Assembly (NCBI RefSeq): GCF_030019085.1
Contig: NZ_JASEFJ010000002.1
Location: forward strand, 62,001 to 126,000
DNA: 64,000 nt
Reading direction: 5' to 3'
Source of the DNA: Methanoculleus sp.
GTDB taxonomy: Archaea > Halobacteriota > Methanomicrobia > Methanomicrobiales > Methanoculleaceae
Below, one piece after another: positions 18,828-29,907 of this stretch. Made by a program: the position numbers and the translations under genes. How positions within the stretch are numbered: position 1 is the stretch's first letter; each line of letters opens with the position of its first letter. Under the pieces are notes generated by a model, which was given only the letters and a program-made list of their open reading frames with translations, did no database searches and was not told the DNA's origin.

Positions 18828-20822
18828 ATGAGTGCTAAGCCGTTGCTGGTAACGTGCGGGCTCCCATACACGAACGGTCCCTGTCATATAGGGCACCTGA
18901 GGACATACGTGCCGGCGGACTTTTACGTCCGCTATATGCGCCGATCGGGCGAGGAGGTCGCTTTCATATGTGGTTCGGACAACCACGGAACACCGATCGT
19001 GATCAGCGCCGAGCAGGAGGGTTCGACACCCAGAGCCCTCTCCGAGCGCTATCATGAGCATTTCTATGAGACGTTCCGGCGGATGGATGTTGTCTTCGAT
19101 CACTTTGGTATGACCGACGACTCCACGAACCACGATACAACCCGCTCGATTGTGCAACGGCTGATAGATAACGGCTATGTCTACAAAAAGGCCGTCAGCC
19201 AGAGTTACTGCCCCCGCTGCGAGCGGTTTCTCCCCGACCGCTATGTGGAGGGTGTCTGCCCCCACTGCGGGGCGATTGCGAGGGGAGATGAGTGTGACCA
19301 GGGCTGCGGGCAGCACCTGGAGCCTGGTGAGCTCAGGGATGCGGTCTGCAAGATCTGTGGAAGCAAGGCTGAATATCGCGAGCAGGAACACTTTTTCTTC
19401 AAACTTTCGGCGTTCAGGGACTTCCTCCTGGACTACCTCCCCGGCCTTCAGGGCACGGCCACTGCCAGGAACTACGCTCTCGGCTGGGTGAAGGAAGGGC
19501 TGCGCGACTGGTGCATCACGCGGACGCTAGACTGGGGCGTTAAATTTCCGGGGCGAGACGACCTTGTCGTATATGTCTGGGTGGACGCGCCCATAGGCTA
19601 CATCTCGTTTACGAAGGAGTGGGCAAAAACCGCCGGGGTCGACTGGAAAGACTACTGGTGCAGCGAGGCGACGGGGGTCACTCACTTCATCGGCGGGGAT
19701 ATCATCTACCACCATTGCATCTTCTGGCCGGCGCTCCTCAAAGGGGCGGGGTACGGTCTCCCGCAAGCGGTGGTCGCAAGCGGGATGGTCACGATCGAGG
19801 GCAAGAAGTTCTCGAAGTCCCGCGGCTATGTCGTCTGGACGAACGATGACTACCTGGACCAGGGGCTCCCGGTGGACTACCTCCGCTACTATCTCCTCTC
19901 CTACACCAGCCACACGAAGGAACTGGACTTCTCCTGGAAGGTCTATGCTGAGCGGGTGAACAACGAGATCGTCGGGACGCTCGGGAACTTTGTCTACCGG
20001 ACGATGTACTTCGCCGAGAAGGAGTTCTCCGGCGTGCCAGACGTTGCCCCGCAACAGCTTGTAATCGAGGAGATCGAGCGCTCGCTTGCCTTGATCGATG
20101 CCCGCATGCGCGATTATGACTTTAAGAGCGCCGTCGACGGTATGATGACCCTGGCCTCGTTCGGGAACGCCTACATCCAGAAGAACGCCCCCTGGAAACT
20201 GATCAAAGAGGATCGGGCCGCTGCAAAGCAGGTTATCTCTGACTGCCTCCAGATCGTCAAGGCCCTTACACTGGTCTTCCAGCCCCTGATGCCCGGCTCC
20301 ATGCAGCGGGCCTGGACGATGCTGGGCTACGATGACAATATCGCGGATCATCCGATCGCCGAGGCCACAAAACCGATCGGGGCGAGAGCGCTTGGAAAAC
20401 CAGTTCCGCTTTTTACAAAGATCGAGAAGGAGCAGGTCAGTGCCCTTGAAAAAACTCTCAATGCCAGGGTTGAGAAGGCAAAAGGAGCCGCAGGGGCAAA
20501 AGCACCCACCGTTTCCATCGATGAGTTTTCAAAACTCGACATCCGCATAGCAAGGGTTGTTGCGGCCGAACCGATCAAGGGATCAAAAAAACTCTACAAA
20601 CTCACCCTCGACCTCGGGGGTGAGAAGCGTGTGGTGGTCAGCGGGATCGCGCAGTTCTACACCCCCGAGGACCTGGTTGGCAGAGAGGTTGCTGTGGTCG
20701 CAAACCTTGCCCCGGCAAAGATCTTCGGGATCGAGAGCAGGGGGATGATACTTGCCGCCGGGGACGAGGCCTCGCTTCTGGTTCCGCTCCGCCCGGTTCA
20801 GGCGGGAACGAAGGTGAGGTAG
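18828..20822 (+). CDS. metG: Methionyl-tRNA synthetase with C-terminal EMAPII/Trbp111-type tRNA-binding domain
   Basis: 664 aa; TCGLPYTNGPCHIGHLRTYVPADFYVRY, zinc knuckles, KKFSKSRG, C-terminal FSKLDIRIARVVAAEPIKGSKKLYKLTLDLG. Confidence 0.95.
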   Translation: MSAKPLLVTCGLPYTNGPCHIGHLRTYVPADFYVRYMRRSGEEVAFICGSDNHGTPIVISAEQEGSTPRALSERYHEHFYETFRRMDVVFDHFGMTDDSTNHDTTRSIVQRLIDNGYVYKKAVSQSYCPRCERFLPDRYVEGVCPHCGAIARGDECDQGCGQHLEPGELRDAVCKICGSKAEYREQEHFFFKLSAFRDFLLDYLPGLQGTATARNYALGWVKEGLRDWCITRTLDWGVKFPGRDDLVVYVWVDAPIGYISFTKEWAKTAGVDWKDYWCSEATGVTHFIGGDIIYHHCIFWPALLKGAGYGLPQAVVASGMVTIEGKKFSKSRGYVVWTNDDYLDQGLPVDYLRYYLLSYTSHTKELDFSWKVYAERVNNEIVGTLGNFVYRTMYFAEKEFSGVPDVAPQQLVIEEIERSLALIDARMRDYDFKSAVDGMMTLASFGNAYIQKNAPWKLIKEDRAAAKQVISDCLQIVKALTLVFQPLMPGSMQRAWTMLGYDDNIADHPIAEATKPIGARALGKPVPLFTKIEKEQVSALEKTLNARVEKAKGAAGAKAPTVSIDEFSKLDIRIARVVAAEPIKGSKKLYKLTLDLGGEKRVVVSGIAQFYTPEDLVGREVAVVANLAPAKIFGIESRGMILAAGDEASLLVPLRPVQAGTKVR

Positions 20823-20922
20823 GACTGATGCATCTTTTCAAACTCGATGAATAATAGGTAACCGCTATACCGCGGCCAAGGAGCTTTCTGGAACTGTAAT
20901 TTTATAAGAAGCGGCGGTCAGA

Positions 20923-20997
20923 CGGGCCTGGAGGGATTCGAACCCCCGACATCCGGGTTAGAAGCCCGGCGCTCTATCCTGGCTAAGCCACAGACCC
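20923..20997 (-). tRNA. tRNA-Arg (UCU)
   Basis: Reverse complement GGGTCTGTGGCTTAGCCAGGATAGAGCGCCGGGCTTCTAACCCGGATGTCGGGGGTTCGAATCCCTCCAGGCCCG; anticodon TCT. Confidence 0.94.
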
Positions 20998-21075
20998 ACG
21001 TGGTGGTTCTATATGTTGGTTGGCCGGTGATATTAACCCTTTGAGGGTGTCAGGTGTGTTAGGAAAAGATGGTGA

Positions 21076-21474
21076 TCATCCCGCCCGGTAACACGCTGAG
21101 GGGACGATATCTACCCTGGTTGGCTCACCCCATTTCCGTCCCTCCACGTTGCGGGCGATGGTTACACCCCGGAAGCGGACCTTGATCCTTGCAGACATCC
21201 GCTCCCTCTCCTCGTAAAATACCGGGTTGGCAACCTCAATTCGCCTCATGCTGATGTTGAGTGCAAGTAGATCGACCATAATCCCCGGGTCTCCTGGAGA
21301 GAGGTCTTCCTCTGTGATCGAGGTCATGAAGACACAGTCTCCTGGTGCGCTCCCTGTCAGGGTTATTATGTTATGAGCGCTGGTCAGTTCAAGTGTTCGG
21401 GGCTTACCGCTCTTGAGTTCAGCAATTACTGATGGTGAGATTCCTGTTAACGCTGCATATTTCATGCAGATCAC
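21076..21474 (-). CDS. DUF473 family protein
   Basis: MKYAALTGISPSVIAELKSGKPRTLEL..., archaeal DUF473 pattern; true start may be 21465. Confidence 0.78.
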   Translation of the reverse strand: MICMKYAALTGISPSVIAELKSGKPRTLELTSAHNIITLTGSAPGDCVFMTSITEEDLSPGDPGIMVDLLALNISMRRIEVANPVFYEERERMSARIKVRFRGVTIARNVEGRKWGEPTRVDIVPSACYRAG

Positions 21475-22196
21475 CCGTACATCGGCAGCTGCTCTCTTCG
21501 AGGCTGCCCCTCTGTCTTCTGCACCTGCTCGGCGATCTGGGCCATTGCCGCCTCGATCTCAACCGCCTGTTCGAGTAACGGCTGGACGTCCAGGTTAAGG
21601 TCGTAGATCTGGTTCAGAACCTCAATCGTTGCCGCAGCTGCCCGCGGGTCTGGCGTGTTCACTGTCTCCCCGAGCAGCCCTACCCCTGGAACACCACGCG
21701 TCTTGCATTCCGTGAGGATGCTTGCAGCCACACCAGATATGCTCCCCATTGGGAGGATGATCGCCTTATCCTCGATGTGCTGAAGTGCTTCGGGGGTGGT
21801 TGCAACCCCGAAAACTCTCTTTTCCGGTTCGTTTGTGATGATCCCTGCGATCGTGACAACCTCTTTTATATCAAACAGGGTGATCCAGTCCATGATGCCG
21901 TTTGCCACCTCGTAACAGATCGCTGGATGAATGGGAACATCGGAGATGAGTGCCGCAAGGTTTTCTTTCTCATACAGACGTACCGGGGCGCTGATGACAC
22001 CTTTCGCCATCAGGGCTACAGGCGGGAAATATTTACTTGTGATTGCCCCGATCTGCTCAAACTCCATCTGCTCAACGAGGTACTGCAGGGCGATACTCCC
22101 TACAAGCCCGCTGCCGGGGAAACCGATCAGCACAGTCTCGTCGGTGCCACCAAGCTCTCTGGCTGTAACCTTTATGTCATCCATGGGATCAATCAC
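21471..22196 (-). CDS. PAC2 family / proteasome assembly chaperone family protein
   Basis: 241 aa; ETVLIGFPGSGLVGSIALQYLVEQM, VVTIAGIITNEPEKRVFGVATTPE; overlaps DUF473 gene by 4 nt. Confidence 0.85.
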   Translation of the reverse strand: MIDPMDDIKVTARELGGTDETVLIGFPGSGLVGSIALQYLVEQMEFEQIGAITSKYFPPVALMAKGVISAPVRLYEKENLAALISDVPIHPAICYEVANGIMDWITLFDIKEVVTIAGIITNEPEKRVFGVATTPEALQHIEDKAIILPMGSISGVAASILTECKTRGVPGVGLLGETVNTPDPRAAAATIEVLNQIYDLNLDVQPLLEQAVEIEAAMAQIAEQVQKTEGQPRREQLPMYG

Positions 22197-22243
22197 TCGC
22201 TCTTCGGTTAGGTTAAGATAGATGAATATCCCTTAAAAATATT

Positions 22244-22570
22244 ATGCAAGAATACCAGATCAAACGCGGATACACGAAAAAGCTTGCAGAATCAATGGTA
22301 CAGGGTCTCCGCGACCAGTTCGGTGTCGAACCCCGTCTTACGGAGGACGGGCATTGCGTCATATCATACGGAGCGCTCCAGCGCCTTGAAGTCTGGGCCG
22401 GTGCCGGAGGGAAGACGCTGTTTGTCCATACCGAATCGGACGCATCCGTCGATGATGAGACGATCCTGGACACGAACCGCAGATTTCGCAACTATCTCCA
22501 GCAGGTAACCGGTTACACGGCAAAGGAGCGGGCGAAGAAAGCCCAGCAAGCCGTGAAGGGAGAGGATTAG
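22244..22570 (+). CDS. DUF5611-like small protein
   Basis: 108 aa; MQEYQIKRGYTKKLAESMVQGLRDQFG...TNRRFRNYLQQVTGYTAKERAKKAQ. Confidence 0.6.
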   Translation: MQEYQIKRGYTKKLAESMVQGLRDQFGVEPRLTEDGHCVISYGALQRLEVWAGAGGKTLFVHTESDASVDDETILDTNRRFRNYLQQVTGYTAKERAKKAQQAVKGED

Positions 22571-23042
22571 GCGTGGCCAGGGTCAGCCACAGAGTACCAT
22601 AATCTATTTTGCGGCCAGAACAGGCATTAAAGACACTCCTGCGGGGATGACCCGAGGATCTTGAAATCCAAGACATCCGGCCCACTTCAAAACTACCTGG
22701 ATCTTCAGCCTTATTTTACCGTTAGATCCGCACTTCAGACTCAAAGATCGCTCCCCTTGCAAAAGTACACTCACTCTAAGGCATGATATTAGATCGTGGT
22801 AGTTTAAAGGGCTTATTTACGAGAATTGTGCTATAGTTTCTGCATAATTGTACATACCGCTGTTGCGAGTGTACTTCTGGTAGGGGCGACCATTGCAGAT
22901 GGCGCTAAAAAGAAGACGAAGACTCAGATGGTGGCTGAATGGTGAAATCTGGAGGAGGCTAAAGATATCTGGCCCGGTTTTTTTTCCATGGACCATGACC
23001 CTGAATATAACCACAAAAAACAGGCAGGAGAAAAAAGGGATC

Positions 23043-25820
23043 CTACTCTATCACTATCGCCGGCTTAAACGGCAACGCACCCGAGGCCTTGGGGTGGATA
23101 CTCTCTCCGGAGGCCTGGACACTCACCGGGACGCCGAACTCCTTCTCCAGGAACTTCCGTGCGCCCTCAAGAACCGCCTGTTCATCGAGTTTTAACTCTG
23201 CGATTTGCTGCACGAGAAGTGGTGGCAGTTTCAGCACGAGTTTCGTTATCTGCCTGGTTGCATCCGTCGCCTCACGACCGCGCCTGCGGATCTCCTCGTT
23301 CTGCATCACCTCGCGCATAACTTTCGTTTTGTCGGCCGAAGCTGCAACGATCCGGAAGATCTCGTGCTTCCATGCCGGTGCGGCATAGAGACTGATCGAT
23401 CTCGGTTCCATCGGGATGAGTTTCATGATAGACTCGATATCCTCGACCGTACGGGCGAGGAGTTCCTCCGCGAGTTCGACTGCCGGGTTGATCCGGGTCA
23501 TGTCGACCTCCGGCCATTGAGCGAAAGAGACCATTCCCTCCTTGCCGAGATCCCTCCATAATGCCTCGCAGGTGAACGGTATGAATGGGGCAAGCAACCT
23601 GACCCAGGTGCTGGCGAGGTCGCGTAGCACCGCCCCGCCGGTCACGCCCTCAGGCAGGCGGCGGCGGTACCACTTGAGGTCGGCCTCAACGCCAAAAAAC
23701 GCTTCCTGCAGTGCCTGTCTGGTCTGGAACGACTCAAGCGCTGCCGTTGTGCTCTCTATGCGCCGCTGGAGCCTGCTTCCCAGCCATGCATCGATCTCGC
23801 AGTAGCCTTCACCTCCTCTGATCTCCTGGACAGTATTCCAGAACCGTTCGATCTGCTTTTTCGTCGACGATACAAGATCGTTACGCCAGTCAAAGTCCTG
23901 CCAGGGCTCAGCGCTTCCCACCAGGAACATCCTGACGGTATCGGCGCCGAACTCCGACAGGGCGTCCTCCAGGAGAAACACATTGCCCTTGCTGGAGGAC
24001 ATCTTCGCTCCGTTGAGGAGCCCCATGCCAAAGACCACCATACCCCGGGGCTGCAGTTCCGGTGGGAAGATCGCGGAGTGATGGAAGATCTGGAAGGTGA
24101 GATGGTTTGAGATGAGGTCCTTTGCTGAGAACCGATAGTCGTAGGGGTACCAGTAGAGGAACTCGCTCCTGAGTCGCTCAAGTGTGCTGCGATCGAGGGT
24201 TGTTGGCTCTCCCTCACCGAGGAAGATGTAATCGAAGACCTCTGGTGTAAGGTTCTCTGGTGGTATTCCTTTCAGGTGGTGGGCGATCGTGTAGTAGGCC
24301 ATGTAGATTGTCGAGTCAGAGAGCGGTTCGATGATCCAGGTCGGGTCCCAGGGCAGTTTCGTCCCGAGTCCAACCTTCCGGGTGCATGCCCAGTCTTTCA
24401 GCCAGTCGACTGTACGCTCAAATTCTGCCCTGACCTCGGGCGGAACGAGCGTCATCCCCTCCAGCACGGTCTTCACCTCCTCCTTCCAGGAGGGGTCGCT
24501 GTAGGCCAGGAACCACTGATCGTGAAGGATCTTCACATAGACCCTGCTGCCGCAACGACAGATCACCTGACGGGTATCAAACTCGTACATCGGGATGGAA
24601 CCGTAACGCTCCATCATCAGTGCAGCCACATCGTCCCTGGCCTCCTTCACCGTTTTACCGCCGTATTTCTCAAAGACTTTTCCGCGGGAGAACTCGGCGT
24701 TGTAGACCTCCTGGGTGAGCTTCTCCATCTCCGGGTCGTTCTGGTCATGGATGCCTGCGCGTTCGACCGCGTCTTTTGCCGGGATGTCGCCATATCCTTC
24801 GACTGAGATGAGCGGGATCGGACGTATGGACGTGTACTTCCCATGCCGCTGCAGGTCGCGGATCGCGATGTAGTCAAAGGGTGCGTGTGCTGGAACGCTC
24901 ATCACGATCCCGGTACCCGTGTCCGGGTCAACAAACGTCGCCGGCAGGATGGGAACATCACCACATAGCGGGTGGGAGACCGTCCGGTCGATTAGCGACG
25001 CACCGGCCACCTCCCCCTTTATCTGGACATCGTGATCCTGCAACGCCAGTTTTGCTGCCGCCTCTCTGCTCAGGATCCACTCATCGCCATCGAGCGTCGC
25101 CCGGACATATGTGACATCGGGTCTCACCCAGAGGTTCGTCACGCCGTAGATTGTCTCGGGGCGGAGTGTCGCGCAGGGGATTTTTGTGTCGCCCAGCCGG
25201 AAGATCACAAGGGTGAACCTGAGGATCTCGGCCTTATCCCCCTCGAGGAGGTCGTGGTCTCCGACGGGGTTCTCGCACTGGGGGCAGTACTTAACCGGGT
25301 GGGCACCCTTTACAACGTGCCCCCTCTCATGCAGGTGCTTGTACTGCCACTCGATAAACTTGCTGTACTGCGGATCGACGGTGATGAACCGGCGCCGCCA
25401 GTCGATCGAGAGACCGCATTCCTGCATCACCCGCCGATACTCATCCGAAAAGTAGCGGACAATCTCCATCGGGTCGATGAACCGGTCGAGAATATCCTGG
25501 GGCACCCGGTAGACGTCACGGTAAAGCCCAATAGTCCGTTCGTCGCCTTTTGCAATCCTCTTTGAGATCCCTATAACCGGCGTACCGGTGACGTGGAACG
25601 CCATCGGGAAGAGGACCTGTTTTCCACTCATCCGCTGGTAGCGGGCGATGACGTCCGGAACGATGTAGGTCCGTCCGTGCCCTACGTGCATCGCCCCGCT
25701 GGGGTATGGGTAGGCCACCGTCAGGTAATACTTATCCTTATTTGCAGGATCAGCCTCGAACGCATGCTCCCACAGGTCGACACACTCTTTTTCGTTGTTC
25801 TGCATATCAAGTCCACTCAC
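23043..25820 (-). CDS. leuS: Leucyl-tRNA synthetase (archaeal type)
   Basis: 925 aa; [39 protein letters not shown]. Confidence 0.95.
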   Translation of the reverse strand: MSGLDMQNNEKECVDLWEHAFEADPANKDKYYLTVAYPYPSGAMHVGHGRTYIVPDVIARYQRMSGKQVLFPMAFHVTGTPVIGISKRIAKGDERTIGLYRDVYRVPQDILDRFIDPMEIVRYFSDEYRRVMQECGLSIDWRRRFITVDPQYSKFIEWQYKHLHERGHVVKGAHPVKYCPQCENPVGDHDLLEGDKAEILRFTLVIFRLGDTKIPCATLRPETIYGVTNLWVRPDVTYVRATLDGDEWILSREAAAKLALQDHDVQIKGEVAGASLIDRTVSHPLCGDVPILPATFVDPDTGTGIVMSVPAHAPFDYIAIRDLQRHGKYTSIRPIPLISVEGYGDIPAKDAVERAGIHDQNDPEMEKLTQEVYNAEFSRGKVFEKYGGKTVKEARDDVAALMMERYGSIPMYEFDTRQVICRCGSRVYVKILHDQWFLAYSDPSWKEEVKTVLEGMTLVPPEVRAEFERTVDWLKDWACTRKVGLGTKLPWDPTWIIEPLSDSTIYMAYYTIAHHLKGIPPENLTPEVFDYIFLGEGEPTTLDRSTLERLRSEFLYWYPYDYRFSAKDLISNHLTFQIFHHSAIFPPELQPRGMVVFGMGLLNGAKMSSSKGNVFLLEDALSEFGADTVRMFLVGSAEPWQDFDWRNDLVSSTKKQIERFWNTVQEIRGGEGYCEIDAWLGSRLQRRIESTTAALESFQTRQALQEAFFGVEADLKWYRRRLPEGVTGGAVLRDLASTWVRLLAPFIPFTCEALWRDLGKEGMVSFAQWPEVDMTRINPAVELAEELLARTVEDIESIMKLIPMEPRSISLYAAPAWKHEIFRIVAASADKTKVMREVMQNEEIRRRGREATDATRQITKLVLKLPPLLVQQIAELKLDEQAVLEGARKFLEKEFGVPVSVQASGESIHPKASGALPFKPAIVIE

Positions 25821-25860
25821 ACTACTCCTCCAGATATCTCCTCTTCACACTCCCCACATC

Positions 25861-27750
25861 TCACACCGGCCGCAGCCGGATCGTCTCAGCATCGTTGTAA
25901 CGCCTCATCAGTTCCTGGGCAATCGTGCTGTTTCTGGCCAGGATAACCTCTCCATCCTCGTTAACCGTTGCCGTGAAGAGGTACTCCTTTCCGGCAAAAA
26001 CGTCCACGATCTTTCCCCTGTGCTCCGGGGAGATTATGGTCAGCTGCTTTTTGTCAAGGCGGATCGTGATGCCACCTGCAAGGTGCATCTCCTCTTCCGC
26101 TGGTTTTTCTGCCTCGAGTTCACTCCTCGGCCTTATATCAATACCTATACCCAGTTTGTTCACGATCGCCGATACGTTCTTACCGCCTTTCCCGATCGCC
26201 GCTGGAACGTCTCTGTCCTCGATGTAGACTACAGCCTTGTTGTCGTTGATGATCCTCACGTCCACCGGACCGTTTGTGTAGCGCCCCATCTCCCGCTGGA
26301 CGTCTTTCTCTGCAACCTTCCTTGGGGCATTCTCCCTGGATTCTGCTACTGGTGCCACGAGGGTCGGCGGTTCAGCAACACCCGCTGGCTCTGGAACTTC
26401 CCTATTTGCAAGTGGCATCACCAGGGTTTCGCCTTCGTAGCGGAATATCTCGATCTCTGGTTCACCCGCAGCATGGTTGCGAACGACGATCACCGGACGG
26501 ACGTGCGTGTCAGCTGGCATGCCTTCAGGGGCTTTGATAGTTAATTCAAGGTCGTAGATCTTTTTGATTGTGCCATGAACCACAAATATGATGGTGTTGA
26601 TGATCTGAGGAAGGATGCTGTAATCAACCCTGTCGCAGAACCTCCGGATGCAGTCGTGCACCTCCATGGCATGCACCACGCCGACCATGCCCATACCGGC
26701 AAGCCGCATATCGGCGTAGACGGCAAAGTCCTCGTTCTTCCGGATCTCGTCAAATATGACGTAATCAGGCCGGACAAGCAGGAGGGCCTCGGCGGTATTC
26801 ATCATGCTGCCCTCAAGCGCCGTGTACTGGGTGATGTTATCTGGCACCTGAAGATCCCGGGGTGCTTCCATGGTCTTGACAATAAAGTTATGGTCGGCGA
26901 GAAATGTGGCGAGGCTCTGAGCAAGGGTTGTCTTCCCCGCACCCGGAGGTCCTGCGATCAGGACGCCGCGGCGGTTCCCCAGGATCCGTTGCTTGATCTC
27001 AGGTGCCATATTATAATCGTCGAGCGAGAGGTCGACAAGCGGCCTGACCACCGTGATCTCCATCCCGTCTGAGAAAGGTCTCCTTGCGATCGAGATCCTG
27101 AGCGACCCGATCTGGACGACTGTGATCCCCCGCTTTTCAAGTTCGATGAAACCGTCCGGGTCGCGTTTTGCCCGTTCCAGCAGTTCCTGTGCCATCACTT
27201 TCAGTTCGTGCTCGGTCATAGGAGTGTCCCTGAGTGTGACAAGCCTGGTTGCCTGGAGTTTGCCGATCTTTGCCACTGGCAGAGCCCGCTCTTTGAGGGT
27301 GATAGCGATAGTCTCTTCATCAAAGAACTGGTCGATCGAGAGCGGTGAGAAATCGCCTATCTGCGGCCGCAGGTAGACAACATCCAGCCCTTTTGCCTTC
27401 GCAACCTCCGCCTGCACCAGATCGCTCGTGATAAACCGGGCTTTATGGTCGATCGCCACGTTCCGGATAAGTGCATCGATCTCTCCACCGCTTGAGAGTT
27501 TCACCTGGTCAAGGCTGGGGCGCTCTCCAGCAAACTGGAGCTCGATAAGCCCCTCTTCAGACATCCTGAATAGTTCCTGAAGTTCGGTCAGGCCGGAAAA
27601 ACCTATCTCACGCCCTTGATTTGCCTGAGCCTCAAGTTCAGCGACGACCGCCTCGGGTATGATTATTGTTGCTCCTTTATATTCCCCGGTTTTTATCAGC
27701 GAGGTTATACGTCCATCTATTACGACGCTTGTATCGGGTACAATTTTCAT
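25861..27750 (-). CDS. PINc/VapC-type ATPase with KH domain (archaeal PIN-ATPase)
   Basis: 629 aa; PIN domain [18 protein letters not shown], Walker [16 protein letters not shown]-terminal [21 protein letters not shown]. Confidence 0.9.
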   Translation of the reverse strand: MKIVPDTSVVIDGRITSLIKTGEYKGATIIIPEAVVAELEAQANQGREIGFSGLTELQELFRMSEEGLIELQFAGERPSLDQVKLSSGGEIDALIRNVAIDHKARFITSDLVQAEVAKAKGLDVVYLRPQIGDFSPLSIDQFFDEETIAITLKERALPVAKIGKLQATRLVTLRDTPMTEHELKVMAQELLERAKRDPDGFIELEKRGITVVQIGSLRISIARRPFSDGMEITVVRPLVDLSLDDYNMAPEIKQRILGNRRGVLIAGPPGAGKTTLAQSLATFLADHNFIVKTMEAPRDLQVPDNITQYTALEGSMMNTAEALLLVRPDYVIFDEIRKNEDFAVYADMRLAGMGMVGVVHAMEVHDCIRRFCDRVDYSILPQIINTIIFVVHGTIKKIYDLELTIKAPEGMPADTHVRPVIVVRNHAAGEPEIEIFRYEGETLVMPLANREVPEPAGVAEPPTLVAPVAESRENAPRKVAEKDVQREMGRYTNGPVDVRIINDNKAVVYIEDRDVPAAIGKGGKNVSAIVNKLGIGIDIRPRSELEAEKPAEEEMHLAGGITIRLDKKQLTIISPEHRGKIVDVFAGKEYLFTATVNEDGEVILARNSTIAQELMRRYNDAETIRLRPV

Positions 27751-27773
27751 AAAAAATCACCATAGTTATGAAG

Positions 27774-28139
27774 TCATTCATCCTTATTAGCGTATACCTT
27801 CTCCGGATCGAAGACCCGTCCGGCGATCTCTTCCCCATCGATCGTCCGGAAGAAGCAGGATGCGTGGCCGGTATGGCAGGCGGCACCTGTCTGCTCCACC
27901 TCGTAGAGGAGGGCATCTGCATCGCAGTCGACGAGTACCCGGTAGACCCGTTGTACGTGGCCACTCTCCTCTCCTTTCTTCCAGATCTTCTGCCTGCTTC
28001 TGCTGTAGTAGTGCGCATATCCGGTGGTTCTGGTGAGTTCCAGCGCCTCAGCGTTTGCGTATGCGAGCATCAGGACATCACGCGTCCGTCTATCCTGTAC
28101 TATGACAGGGATCAAACCGTTCTTGAAATCTATCTTCAT
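27774..28139 (-). CDS. hisI: Phosphoribosyl-AMP cyclohydrolase
   Basis: 121 aa; [66 protein letters not shown]. Confidence 0.94.
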   Translation of the reverse strand: MKIDFKNGLIPVIVQDRRTRDVLMLAYANAEALELTRTTGYAHYYSRSRQKIWKKGEESGHVQRVYRVLVDCDADALLYEVEQTGAACHTGHASCFFRTIDGEEIAGRVFDPEKVYANKDE

Positions 28140-28145
28140 ATCTAT

Positions 28146-28952
28146 TCACATTCCCGCGATTGCTTTCATGATCACAAAGAGGATGTCCCCCACGAACAAT
28201 GCTGTCAGGAATCCCACTGTAATCGGGACGATAAATGGAATGCCGTAAGATATCCAGACCCTGCCGGCCTTCCTGTAGAGTGTGAGTTCCTTCTGGTATT
28301 CGTCGGGGTGTTGCCTGAGTTCTTTCGTGTATATCCGTCTATCTCCGCGCATGATGCGACGAAGCGACTCGGTAAAACCGATGAAACGTCGAATCAGTCT
28401 ACCATCCTCTCCTTCTTCGATATCTTCCATGACAAAACCAAACTCGTTCTGGATCTTCTCTCCATCAACAGGAAAACCAAGGAATAGACAGGAGAGTGGA
28501 GCCCGGTTCCCTTCAATAAGATTCTTCAGAAGTATGGCAACAGGTGCCACGAGGTTGATGAGCACGGCATTTATCAGCACGGTAAACGGGAAGAACCCGA
28601 GAGGTGAGGTGCCAGAGAGGGGTTCAAACGGGTGGAACGGGATGCATGCCGTGATGACGATGAGGGCATACGCGTCTGCCCCCCCAAAGAGGTTCATCGC
28701 TTGGAAAAGGTAAAAAAAGCCGCAAAATACCGCGACCAGGATGAGATAACCTGTTGCCATCTGCCAGTCCGCGACAAATGTCAGCCCATAGACCCAGATG
28801 GCCATAGGAACCGAGATCACGAGAGCGGGGCGCCATGTTTTATGTGGCACCCGCCGCTCTTTCAGGTCCAGGATCGAGGCATATATGAGCGTGATCCCGA
28901 TCGCAGATGCTGCAATCATAAGTGGAATGGCTACCATGGGTTGAAGAATCAT
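28146..28952 (-). CDS. A24-family prepilin/preflagellin peptidase
   Basis: 268 aa polytopic; IYASILDLKERRVPHKTW and MNLFGGADAYALI (aspartate motifs). Confidence 0.85.
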   Translation of the reverse strand: MILQPMVAIPLMIAASAIGITLIYASILDLKERRVPHKTWRPALVISVPMAIWVYGLTFVADWQMATGYLILVAVFCGFFYLFQAMNLFGGADAYALIVITACIPFHPFEPLSGTSPLGFFPFTVLINAVLINLVAPVAILLKNLIEGNRAPLSCLFLGFPVDGEKIQNEFGFVMEDIEEGEDGRLIRRFIGFTESLRRIMRGDRRIYTKELRQHPDEYQKELTLYRKAGRVWISYGIPFIVPITVGFLTALFVGDILFVIMKAIAGM

Positions 28953-29274
28953 GGATAGGTAGTTTTTTTTACGTCTTATCTCTTATTTCTGGCGGTTTAG
29001 CCTTGCAGAGTCTTTCAATGTACTTTCGGGATGACTGGAGATTCGTATGCTCTACTTTCATTCTCTCCGGCAAGGAGGGCAGGAGGCATGTTCCTTGCCA
29101 GCAAACTTGTTTCTTTCGCTCTTATATCCGATATATTCCCGGGAAATCTTTTGTTTTAGCCTGATGTTTGATAATCATAAGATATTAATAATTGCATACA
29201 GATGTGGTATATTGTGATAGGTGCACAAATCTCCTTACCTACATGAAAACACAGGTTTTTGCCTGAAGATCTCC

Positions 29275-29907
29275 ATGGATATAAACGACCTTATGGCAGA
29301 GGTCCTCGGTCAGTCGGTGTGCAAGGGGCGTTTTACTTATGAGGAGTTGTTGCACTACAGCGCTGCTCATTCTCCAAGCGGGATAGCTGTATCGAGAGGT
29401 GAGACGAGTAACTTTTTCCTCATTATATCAAAGGGCGAACCGGACGGTGCCATCCTTGTCGACGGAAAGGGGACACTCTTCGGAGACCAGGCAGCACTGC
29501 ACCTGACAGTAGACCAAACGTTCGAGTTCTATCTGGTTGCACAGACTATCGTCGATGCTCTTACCTCGCGGTGCAGGGTGTTTGATAAGAGTCACCTGAA
29601 GAAGAACGGTCGCCTCGATATTCCGACAGTAGGGGCTACTGATGGACAGCGGGTTGGTGTGCTCTGTCTTATTGTGCATGACGGCCGGACACCTCTTGTG
29701 GGGGCCCGCGTCACGATCAGGAAGGGTAAGGTTATGCTGGCAAGCGATGTGACAGACACGCGGGGACGGGTCTGTTTCCGGTTGCTCAACGGGCGGTATA
29801 TGTGTATCGTATCTGACCGGATAGGGGAGCGTACACGTTGCATCGTAGAGTTTCATGAACCGAGGGTAGAGGCAGGTATTGATGTTGGGAGGGCACCGGA
29901 TGAGTAA
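29275..29907 (+). CDS. Soluble accessory protein of the pilus operon; C-terminal carboxypeptidase-regulatory/transthyretin-like beta-sandwich
   Basis: Start refined to MDINDLMAEVL; C-terminal GVLCLIVHDGRTPLVGARVTIRKGKVMLASDVTDTRGRVCFRLLNGRYMCIVSD; 3' end overlaps start of the ATPase gene. Confidence 0.65.
   Translation: MDINDLMAEVLGQSVCKGRFTYEELLHYSAAHSPSGIAVSRGETSNFFLIISKGEPDGAILVDGKGTLFGDQAALHLTVDQTFEFYLVAQTIVDALTSRCRVFDKSHLKKNGRLDIPTVGATDGQRVGVLCLIVHDGRTPLVGARVTIRKGKVMLASDVTDTRGRVCFRLLNGRYMCIVSDRIGERTRCIVEFHEPRVEAGIDVGRAPDE

Noticed and set aside
19527-20351. 274-aa minus-strand ORF
   Set aside because: Antisense to metG; shadow frame
22943-22945. TGA as a recoding (Sec) codon in the 22826-23068 frame
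   Set aside because: No SECIS-like evidence visible, no selenoprotein homology, and the frame lacks a convincing ATG start; decay is simpler
24276-24806. 176-aa plus-strand ORF
   Set aside because: Antisense to leuS; no domain; high-GC shadow frame
25795-26544. 249-aa plus-strand ORF
   Set aside because: Antisense to the PIN-ATPase gene C-terminus and its flank; composition not protein-like
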